Assembly: GCF_900206265.1 (NCBI RefSeq)
Contig: NZ_LT907782.1
Coordinates: 1,178,001-1,242,000, forward strand
Direction of reading: 5' to 3'
DNA length: 64,000 nucleotides
Source of the DNA: Nitrosomonas ureae
Lineage (GTDB): Bacteria > Pseudomonadota > Gammaproteobacteria > Burkholderiales > Nitrosomonadaceae
The notes below the pieces were generated by a model that saw only the letters and a program-made list of their open reading frames with translations, did no database searches and was not told the origin of the DNA. Both the position numbers and the translations under genes were made by a program. Positions 57,608 to 64,000 of this stretch are shown piece after piece (the first letter of the stretch is position 1; each line of letters begins with the position of its first letter).

Positions 57608-59314
57608 TTAGAGAACAAATATTCCGGGTTCGGCAGATTCAGATGTTTTATTGCTCAATGCAACACCAGCACCCATTACAGCCGCTACTATCAAATCAAT
57701 GCGGCCCGTGGCTTTAATCTTGTTGAATTTTCTATTGCCAGCCTCATCACCAGCCACGATGGCATTGGCTGCGCACATGGTCAATACCGGATGCCCATTG
57801 TGAGCTACATCGCCATTGAGCAATGCAGTCTCAAACATCTCGATTGCCGGACTCATTTCTTTGTATCCTTGTCCAAAAGGTATCAATTCCGGCAGTGGAT
57901 AACCATCATCAGATGCCATCTGAATCAAATCCTCCATGCGCCAACGATCGTAGGCGATGCACTGGATATCAAAGCAATCCATTAATTCAGAAATTCTTTG
58001 CAAAATAAATCTTTTGCTTATTGCTCTTCCGGGTGTGGTTTCCAAAAATCCAGCAGTTTTCCATGCAAAGTATGGAACTTTGTCTTGCTCTTCTTTCCGC
58101 CCAAGACCTTCATCTGGCAGCCAAGCGAAAGCTATCAATAGCCATGGCTCTCCTGGATTGTTTGGTTCTATCCACAACACGAGACCTGTCAGATCTGTTG
58201 TTGATCCTAGATCTAGACCTCCATATGCACGCCTGCCACGCAGGTCTTGCCAGTCATATACTCTACGCGCGCCATTCCAAATCTCATACGATATCCATGG
58301 ATTGGATGCTTCTGTCCATTGACAAAAATTTATACGCCTGACCACAGCCTCCTGGCTCGGCATACCTATAGCATCTCTGACTTGCCCATTAAGATATTTC
58401 TTAGTCGGCAAACCGTAACGCAAGCTTGGATTGACTTTATGCCAGCATTTTTTATCCTTGAATGGATCATCATTCTCATCAAGTGCGCACACATATGCGA
58501 ATAACTGATCGTCATTTCGTGACCCAGTCACGACTTTTATTGAATAGTCGTGATAAACCCCGCATGGCGTTTTTTTATCTGACCCGCTATTGGTAATCAT
58601 TGCGATCAACGGCTGTGTGCGAAACTTGAATCCCGCTTTCATCATATCTATGACGTGCGCAGTTTTATGTTCATGCACCTCATCAATAAGGCCGATATGT
58701 GGTCTCGGTCCTGATTGCGCATCGTCGGAGGATATTGTGCGAAAAAAACTACCGTTTTTTAAATATGATAAATTCCATGTCTTGTCGTGACGCCCGGTTT
58801 TCTTTAATGCCTTTGAGAGAATCGGAGATTGATCCACCATCGCAACAGCATCGCGAAACAGCACCATCGCCTGATCTTTCTTTGTTGCAGCAGCGTATAC
58901 CTCGGATCTCATTTCTCCATCAGCAACCAATCCATACAACCCTATGCCCGCTTCCATAGGAGACTTGCCACTTCCTTTGGCGGTCTCAATATAGACAATT
59001 CTGAATCTTCTAAGGCCAGCAGCATCAACCCAGCCGAAGATGCTTCCTACTACAAACTTTTGCCAATCGAGAAGTTCGTAAGGTTTGCCTTCATACTCAC
59101 CACCATTGAGCCTAAGTACATCTCGAAAAAAACCAATTACTCGATCAACTTTTTCAAGGTCGAAAAAAAAGCCACGGTCAGTGGCTTTTTCCAAATCGTT
59201 AAGATGTCTTTGACACGCAGCTCGTACGGGCGGACCTGCAATTATTTTTCCTTGGACTACCTTCCGAGCGTATGTGGTTACCGGATCACGTGAGGTAATT
59301 TTTACCGGGTTCAT
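57608..59314 (-). CDS. Large terminase subunit
   Basis: About 568 residues from ATG at 59314 (GTG at 59332 in frame). Walker A ETAKGSGKSPMEAGIG near residue 115, Walker B HIGLIDEVHEHK, motif III IAMITNSGSD, and a C-terminal nuclease part with GGLDLGSTTDLTGLVLWIEP and YDRWRMEDLIQ. Packs DNA into the prohead. Overlaps terS by 29 bases. Confidence 0.94.
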   Translation of the reverse strand: MNPVKITSRDPVTTYARKVVQGKIIAGPPVRAACQRHLNDLEKATDRGFFFDLEKVDRVIGFFRDVLRLNGGEYEGKPYELLDWQKFVVGSIFGWVDAAGLRRFRIVYIETAKGSGKSPMEAGIGLYGLVADGEMRSEVYAAATKKDQAMVLFRDAVAMVDQSPILSKALKKTGRHDKTWNLSYLKNGSFFRTISSDDAQSGPRPHIGLIDEVHEHKTAHVIDMMKAGFKFRTQPLIAMITNSGSDKKTPCGVYHDYSIKVVTGSRNDDQLFAYVCALDENDDPFKDKKCWHKVNPSLRYGLPTKKYLNGQVRDAIGMPSQEAVVRRINFCQWTEASNPWISYEIWNGARRVYDWQDLRGRRAYGGLDLGSTTDLTGLVLWIEPNNPGEPWLLIAFAWLPDEGLGRKEEQDKVPYFAWKTAGFLETTPGRAISKRFILQRISELMDCFDIQCIAYDRWRMEDLIQMASDDGYPLPELIPFGQGYKEMSPAIEMFETALLNGDVAHNGHPVLTMCAANAIVAGDEAGNRKFNKIKATGRIDLIVAAVMGAGVALSNKTSESAEPGIFVL

Positions 59315-59747
59315 CAGATGCGAATAAATCACCTTGCAATCCAGGCGTCACGCGGGTACGCGCAGCAGGCGACAAACCAAATTGTTGTAAATATTTATAA
59401 CAATCTTCCATGGCACGATTAGCAACAATTAAATACGGATTTTGTATTGGGTATCCGTTTGGCGATGTAATGATCATTCCGTCACCACCATCAGCTTTAT
59501 TCTCTCTAATTCTCTTTTCAGCTTCTTGCCACCTACCATAAGCTACGCAATAAAGAGCTAGCGCTGCCGTGTCAATGTCAGTGATGAGTTTGTATTTTTC
59601 AAGCAATAAAATTATTCTTAACCATTCTTGTTTTGCCGCGCCAGTCACATGTGCCGGACATTCTGGAGCTAAATATTTAGGTTTATTGTCGCCAACTGTC
59701 TTGAGCTCGGTTACATTATTTTTCTTTGGTACTGGTCCAGGTTTCAT
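59286..59747 (-). CDS. Small terminase subunit (P27 family)
   Basis: 153 residues. MKPGPVPKKNNVTELKTVGD, GAAKQEWLRIILLLEKYKLI, TDIDTAALALYCVAYGRWQE and SPNGYPIQNPYLIVANRAME follow the P27 small-terminase pattern. Binds the packaging site. Together with the upstream HNH gene it suggests cos-type packaging. Confidence 0.92.
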   Translation of the reverse strand: MKPGPVPKKNNVTELKTVGDNKPKYLAPECPAHVTGAAKQEWLRIILLLEKYKLITDIDTAALALYCVAYGRWQEAEKRIRENKADGGDGMIITSPNGYPIQNPYLIVANRAMEDCYKYLQQFGLSPAARTRVTPGLQGDLFASDEPGKNYLT

Positions 59748-59875
59748 AATTTATTAAAATGACGGTTAAAGTAATTTAACCCCCCCTACCTTTAATTCAA
59801 TTTTTTGCACACGAATTTAGGCGAACGGTCTATAAGCAAAAAGTTGTAGAGATTTGACCCGCCCCCGGTCAGTTG

Positions 59876-60205
59876 CTATCTATTCCAATGGTGATTAATG
59901 TCTGTAGGTTTACCGGTCAAGTCACATCCAGTATCAATTCCTGATTTCTCAAGTCTTTGCTTATGACTATCGTGGCAATGACTGCACAATGACTGCCAGT
60001 TATTCCTGTCCCAAAATAGATTCATATCGCCGCGATGAGGAACAATGTGATCAACCACCGTTGCGGCAACAACCTGCCCTCTCGCCTCATGATCAACACA
60101 CAAAGGGTGATTTTTTAGAAATCCTTCCCTGGATTTCTGCCACTTATATCCATAACCTCGCTGAGCTGCAGATTTTCTATCGTCATATTTATGTGGTTTA
60201 GGCAT
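59876..60205 (-). CDS. HNH endonuclease
   Basis: 109 residues. Zinc-knuckle-like CVDH, HNH core VVDHIVPHRGD, NWQSLCSHCHDSHKQRLE with metal ligands Cys and His. HNH enzymes of HK97-like phages sit beside terminase genes and are needed for cutting at cos. A terminator lies just upstream, so this gene starts a new transcript block. Confidence 0.93.
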   Translation of the reverse strand: MPKPHKYDDRKSAAQRGYGYKWQKSREGFLKNHPLCVDHEARGQVVAATVVDHIVPHRGDMNLFWDRNNWQSLCSHCHDSHKQRLEKSGIDTGCDLTGKPTDINHHWNR

Positions 60206-60210
60206 AAAAA

Positions 60211-60234
60211 AAGCCAGCTCGCAATGGCTGGCTT
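60211..60234 (-). terminator. Terminator upstream of the HNH gene
   Basis: AAGCCAGC (60211-60218) and GCTGGCTT (60227-60234) form an 8-bp stem with eight-base loop; on the minus strand T7 follows. It separates the regulator gene from the packaging genes, so an antiterminator may control late expression. Confidence 0.85.
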
Positions 60235-60257
60235 CTGGAGTTTCTGTGAATGTTTGG

Positions 60258-60683
60258 TTATGCTGAACGTACTTCTAAACAACTTAGCAGATTTATATCA
60301 TTTTTGTGCACCATGTGCAAATTTAAATTTAAATTATTTGCCACGATCTCACGGGCGTGATCTAAATAATTATAGTAAGAACGCTTCGAAATACCGCATG
60401 CATGAGCCTTTACTGCAGAATCTTTATATCCAGAAATATATTCGACTCGAACAACAATAAGCAATACATAAGGTAGCGCTTCAACAGCCTGGTTAGTTTG
60501 CACACACTCAGAATCAATCGCCTGACCACACCACTCGCTAGGACTGCTAGGATTTAACCCAACAAACGCAGCAGCGGACGGATACCCGAGCGCAACGCCG
60601 CTCCGCATCTTCCACTGGCCCCACTTTATCAATCGTGACGAAACCGTACCTTTATCAAACGTGTACAAATTATCTTTATCCAT
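60258..60683 (-). CDS. Putative late regulator (antiterminator or RinA-like)
   Basis: About 141 residues from MDKDNLYTFDKGTVS; a GGAG ribosome site supports the start. C-terminal AVEALPYVLLIVVRVEYISG, then ACGISKRSYYNYLDHAREIV looks like a sigma-70 region-4/HTH pattern found in phage late regulators. It lies just before a terminator and the late genes, the usual place of an antiterminator Q or RinA. Identity is tentative. Confidence 0.65.
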   Translation of the reverse strand: MDKDNLYTFDKGTVSSRLIKWGQWKMRSGVALGYPSAAAFVGLNPSSPSEWCGQAIDSECVQTNQAVEALPYVLLIVVRVEYISGYKDSAVKAHACGISKRSYYNYLDHAREIVANNLNLNLHMVHKNDINLLSCLEVRSA

Positions 60684-60694
60684 CATTATCTCCA

Positions 60695-60898
60695 CTATTG
60701 ATCACGAAACCACTTGCACCGATGCCCTACTCTCGGCACACCAACTTGACGATCATTCCTTCCATCACCACAAACCAACCGATCAAACACCAAGCGATGC
60801 GACAAACACGCCCGGCATCCAAGGTCATCCAGCTCTAATTTCTCCACCACATCCGCCGGATCACCATAAAAATAATGTGGTACCGCATTACTTCGCAT
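60695..60898 (-). CDS. Small Cys-rich phage protein
   Basis: About 67 residues from MRSNAVPHYFYGDPADVVEK. It has LGCRACLSHRLVFDRLVCGD and a late HRCKWF: four Cys in a zinc-binding arrangement. Such proteins are common near the regulators of betaproteobacterial prophages; function unknown. Overlaps the upstream gene by 11 bases. Confidence 0.68.
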   Translation of the reverse strand: MRSNAVPHYFYGDPADVVEKLELDDLGCRACLSHRLVFDRLVCGDGRNDRQVGVPRVGHRCKWFRDQ

Positions 60899-61133
60899 GA
60901 GGTTTGTCCTTTTCCATATCACCCTCACTGGCACCATCCCCGGTCAATGGGTTACCTTGGAGGATGTCCTTCAAACTAACGGCCACATCCGGATCACACT
61001 CAGACTTCTTCCCGATAGACCGGCCACCTTCCTCGGCATAAGTCATCTTCACGCCAGGCCCGAACACATTGCGCACATGGTTAGCAAACTCAACACAGCT
61101 CGGGAATAAACGCCGAACCTCATCTTTATTCAC
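60888..61133 (-). CDS. Small phage protein of unknown function
   Basis: 81 residues: VRRLFPSCVEFANHVRNVFG, PGVKMTYAEEGGRSIGKKSE. Charged, helical at first, no domain recognised. Part of the block of small genes between the primase and the late regulator; overlaps neighbours on both sides by a few bases. Confidence 0.65.
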   Translation of the reverse strand: MNKDEVRRLFPSCVEFANHVRNVFGPGVKMTYAEEGGRSIGKKSECDPDVAVSLKDILQGNPLTGDGASEGDMEKDKPHAK

Positions 61134-61504
61134 AAAATACGGTAGGACGTCTCGCCCGATCTCATCATAGGATGGGCTTCTGCCTCATATTCCAACTCAA
61201 CAAGCAGGAACTCGATCACATCATGCAAAGGAATAAATGGAGGATTCTGCACATTCGCATATATCCAATTCGATATATATTGATCTCTCGTGACCTTCTT
61301 TATACGATCATTTCCAGTAATTAAAGAAATTGCTTTACGTCTAAATTTTGGATCACAGTCATTAAAAGCCTCGATCATTCTCATGTAATACATATCGATA
61401 ATCGCGAGCAAAGCAACTGCACGATCATGAATAGGTAATTGCTTATCCGAAACCACACCACAGGCCTTCCTCTTAATAACCTCCCCTTCAACATACTCAA
61501 TCAT
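61130..61504 (-). CDS. Phage protein of unknown function
   Basis: 124 residues: MIEYVEGEVIKRKACGVVSD, DRAVALLAIIDMYYMRMIEA, VTRDQYISNWIYANVQNPPF. Mostly helical, no recognised domain. First gene after the origin-like region, and perhaps its transcript starts there. Confidence 0.62.
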   Translation of the reverse strand: MIEYVEGEVIKRKACGVVSDKQLPIHDRAVALLAIIDMYYMRMIEAFNDCDPKFRRKAISLITGNDRIKKVTRDQYISNWIYANVQNPPFIPLHDVIEFLLVELEYEAEAHPMMRSGETSYRIL

Positions 61505-61541
61505 ATTAATTCCTTGTTTGTAAGTTACTGATTATTAAAAC

Positions 61542-61784
61542 TGTTACGGTGTTACGACACTGTTACGGCAAAGTTACGACATAAGTTATTGAATATATTA
61601 ATTGTTACGGTGTTACGGCTATTTTTTCCCTATATAGAAAAAATAAAAATTTTTATTATTTCTATATTGGAGAAATATAAAAAAATAAAATGCATACGCG
61701 CGCACGCGAGAAAATGCCGTAACACAATAAACCATGCGGGTTACAGCCGTAACTTTGCCGTAACAGTGTCGTAACACCGTAACA
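61542..61784. repeat. Origin-like block: 37-bp inverted repeat with GTTACG repeats
   Basis: A perfect 37-bp inverted repeat (61542-61578 and 61748-61784) flanks 169 bases. Each arm contains four GTTACG units in the same spacing; more occur at 61593-61608. The middle is very AT-rich, with a 36-bp near-perfect palindrome at 61632-61667 (one mismatch pair). It lies right after the primase-helicase gene. Iterons, dyad and AT-rich core together suggest a phage replication origin. Confidence 0.6.
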
Positions 61785-61796
61785 TTTGAGGCGCGA

Positions 61797-64000
61797 TCAA
61801 TCTTCATCCTGAAACCCCCGCTTATATTTGCTTAAAAAGCCAGCAAACAAATCGATACAGCCAATTGCCCACTCGCCAATTTTGCCGTTACCAGGCCCAT
61901 TATTTGCCGGAATCCACATCTTCACGCTGCTTTGTTCATTTCTTGTCGAAGGCAGCCTGACAACCTTCACATCAAGAATCGCGGCGCCATCTTGAGTACG
62001 CAGATGAGGAAGATCAATCGCTTTCCTCGCCGATGACCCGAAAGCACTCTTTTCCGGATAAAATCGAACGCCGTTCAATCTGCACCAATGCATGAATGCT
62101 TGATATAACTGCTCGACGGAGCAACCCATCAGAGGGAGAGGGAGAAAACCTTTAATCCATTCGTACATGAAACGTTGCGCAGGCCTGAGGCCCAGATCAA
62201 TCAGCTCTTTCTTGGCAATCGTCATGATCGGCCGGGTGTATTCATTGAAGTCACCTAAATCCAAATGCATCAGGTGATAATAAAATGCCTCAATACCACC
62301 ATTCTTAAGACATTGAGAAACTTCATCATATAAACCATCGGTACGCTGCGGCGGTGTGTAAACTACGAAATACCGTCGGTCGGACGGCTCAAGCGCTAAT
62401 GGTTGATCCTCATTGGAAAGAAATACAACGTTGATATGATTTTTCTCTGTCCGAAGAGGAAGAAATTTAGGATTTACCTGGATAGTCTCGCCGGTGATAA
62501 ATGCTTTCAGCTTGTTTTTTTGGTGATAAAGCTCCTGCCTGGCAATAACCTCATCACCGATCAAAAACAATTTGCATGACATCCAATCGTTATAAATACC
62601 TTCCAACTGCTCTTGACCAACGACCAAGGCATACCGGCCGTAAATGGCGGATATTATTTCAAAGAACAGATTTTTACCCGTACCCTGGGGCCCATGAAAA
62701 ACCAACGAAGAGCGCATCTTTGCCCCCGGCTTCTGCAGTGGCAAAGCCAGCCATTTAAGCACCCAATTCATTACCTCATAAACACCCTCATCAGACCCTG
62801 CAGATTCAGCACAAAGATGATGGAGCAGCTCTAGAATCGGTACAAATCGACCCTGCTTAGGTTTTATATCGAAACCACGAAATAAATTGACTTCCTCATC
62901 CGAACAAGTTCGGCTCGGATCAAAAACCAACTGAGAAGGCAAAATCATCCTCCTGGATGGAGACTTCAACCACATATTGGCGTAATCGTTGGTGACAGCG
63001 AGGCGGAAATTCTTTACCTGCATGATGATCCCTTCTTGGATGTCATAGCAGGTATCGGTGCCATAGATCAGCACATATCGTTTAGTTATTGACTCAAATA
63101 TGTTCCAATTGATATTATCTTCTTTACTTACCTTGGATTTCTTTGAAGATTCCTTTTTAGCCTTCTGCTCAGCGAAATCAATCACATTCGCTTTTGCCCC
63201 AGCAATACACGCACGCACCGTTTCTATACCCATCAATTTATGCATATCGTTAAAATCGGTATCGCTATCAGTGCGGCCTGTGCCGAACCCAGGCTTAACC
63301 ATAAACCCATTGATAGCCACAGCCGCTTCAGCTGCTTTCGACATACCAGGATTGCCGTCAGTATTAAAATCATCATCTGCGCAAATCACAATCTTTGATT
63401 TCGGATATCTACTCCGCCACGCATTGCAAACCGGCAGAAAATTACCCGCATCAAAACAAACCACCACAGGTTTTTCGGTAGCTTCATAAACGCTACACCC
63501 AGTCGCCCATCCTTCAACGAAATAAATCGTATCTGAATCAAAATGTTCACCCCCTTCCGGACTAATTAGGCTAAAACATCCCTTTTTTCGCCCACCGGTA
63601 AGAAATTGCTTCGCACTATCCGGCATAATAAATTGCAACGAATGGAGCTCGCCATCAATGTCTCGCATTGGCAAAACCAGCATATTCTTTATCTGTTTTG
63701 CGGCAACAGGCTTAATCCCTTTCTTAATCAAATAAGCATGCTTTGCATCAACCATGCCGGAACGCAACCAAAGCTTGTTAGCTTTTTCCCTAGCCTGAGA
63801 TCGAAGCTCCAGCTCCTCCCTTTCCCTCTGTTTGCGCGCGGCCGCCATACGCCTCTTATTCTCGGAGATTTGCTCCGGAGTCAGATCATCAACTTTATGA
63901 GCGCACCAATTTATAGGTGCCAGACCATTACTCCATGATCCAAATGCTCCCGCCGGCACACCATCTAGATGCAAAACATACCAGCCGTTTTTCTTTCCTT
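61797..64000 (-). CDS. Phage primase-helicase (Toprim plus SF3), 5' end outside window
   Basis: The frame is open through the right edge, so the N-terminus is missing. It reads KKNGWYVLHLDGVPAGAFGS, then a Toprim-like region (YFVEGWATGCSVYEATEKPV, VICADDDFNTDG) for primer synthesis, and a D5/DUF5906-type SF3 helicase: Walker A FHGPQGTGKN, Walker B LFLIGDE, sensor VVFLSNE. Acts in phage replication. The origin-like repeat block follows its stop. Confidence 0.9.
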   Translation of the reverse strand, partial: GKKNGWYVLHLDGVPAGAFGSWSNGLAPINWCAHKVDDLTPEQISENKRRMAAARKQREREELELRSQAREKANKLWLRSGMVDAKHAYLIKKGIKPVAAKQIKNMLVLPMRDIDGELHSLQFIMPDSAKQFLTGGRKKGCFSLISPEGGEHFDSDTIYFVEGWATGCSVYEATEKPVVVCFDAGNFLPVCNAWRSRYPKSKIVICADDDFNTDGNPGMSKAAEAAVAINGFMVKPGFGTGRTDSDTDFNDMHKLMGIETVRACIAGAKANVIDFAEQKAKKESSKKSKVSKEDNINWNIFESITKRYVLIYGTDTCYDIQEGIIMQVKNFRLAVTNDYANMWLKSPSRRMILPSQLVFDPSRTCSDEEVNLFRGFDIKPKQGRFVPILELLHHLCAESAGSDEGVYEVMNWVLKWLALPLQKPGAKMRSSLVFHGPQGTGKNLFFEIISAIYGRYALVVGQEQLEGIYNDWMSCKLFLIGDEVIARQELYHQKNKLKAFITGETIQVNPKFLPLRTEKNHINVVFLSNEDQPLALEPSDRRYFVVYTPPQRTDGLYDEVSQCLKNGGIEAFYYHLMHLDLGDFNEYTRPIMTIAKKELIDLGLRPAQRFMYEWIKGFLPLPLMGCSVEQLYQAFMHWCRLNGVRFYPEKSAFGSSARKAIDLPHLRTQDGAAILDVKVVRLPSTRNEQSSVKMWIPANNGPGNGKIGEWAIGCIDLFAGFLSKYKRGFQDED

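Larger units (their letters stand above)
36177..64000. mobile_element. HK97-like siphophage prophage, left part
   Basis: From a tRNA-Leu attachment site to the window's right edge the genes are phage genes: primase-helicase, HNH, terminases, portal, protease, HK97 capsid, connectors, tail tube, frameshifted tail chaperones, tape measure, fibres and lysis genes. At least 27.8 kb are present. Integrase, repressor and right attachment site are outside the window. No capsid or packaging gene is broken, so the phage may be inducible. Confidence 0.96.

Noticed and set aside
61542-61784. CRISPR-like repeat array
   Set aside because: Repeats are 6-9 bases and lie mostly within two arms of one inverted repeat; there are no regular spacers or cas genes.

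Overview
The window reads as chromosome of a betaproteobacterium, most likely Nitrosomonas or a close relative of the Nitrosomonadaceae. The support is a plain copper nitrite reductase (nirK), an EarP plus EF-P(Arg32) pair, proteobacterial-type gshA/gshB, and moderately AT-rich housekeeping genes. No amo or hao gene lies in the window, so the genus is inference.

Positions 1-36176 are host chromosome. After the 3' end of hemJ come a HigBA-type toxin-antitoxin pair and a decayed second copy of the hemJ 3' end. Next is a minus-strand salvage and repair group (def, methylthioinosine/methylthioadenosine phosphorylase, hpt, ligA), then plus-strand genes for a DUF2914 protein, a NUDIX hydrolase, a DUF4126 protein, EarP and EF-P. 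Fe-S assembly follows on the minus strand: iscR, an A-type carrier, sufB-C-D-S-U and nfu. It is led by a near-consensus promoter overlapped by two IscR type-1-like sites. After an IS5-type transposase remnant there is a short LOV blue-light receptor with an SRPBCC protein and an NDH-2-like flavoprotein. Then come gluQRS, mpl, apt, nirK, gshA-gshB, a periplasmic cyclophilin, an FtsH protease, a FadL-like porin, a PAS-GGDEF-EAL protein and a Crp/Fnr-like regulator.

At 36177-36236 the 3' 60 bases of a tRNA-Leu(CAA) gene stand alone. This is the left attachment site of a prophage that fills the rest of the window and runs past its right end. Just inside it a short plus-strand operon encodes a 50-residue protein and an Aca2/YdiL-like HTH protein. 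It has a strong promoter with an inverted repeat between -35 and -10, and a second inverted repeat in the leader next to the ribosome binding site. This is the layout of an anti-CRISPR operon with its autoregulator, and it is the most exciting candidate here.

The late region of the prophage is on the minus strand and is read from right to left: primase-helicase, an origin-like block (37-bp perfect inverted repeat, GTTACG repeats, 36-bp AT palindrome), small regulators, HNH endonuclease, terS/terL, portal, protease, HK97 capsid, connectors, tail tube, a G/GT tail-assembly pair with an A AAA AAC frameshift site, a 1294-residue tape measure, baseplate and fibre proteins, a TIM-barrel-hydrolase-like protein, a holin candidate, nested Rz/Rz1 spanins, a phospholipase A2-like protein and a tail protein with six 23-residue repeats. 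This is an HK97-like siphophage, probably of cos type. Its integrase, repressor and the intact tRNA-Leu should lie to the right of the window.
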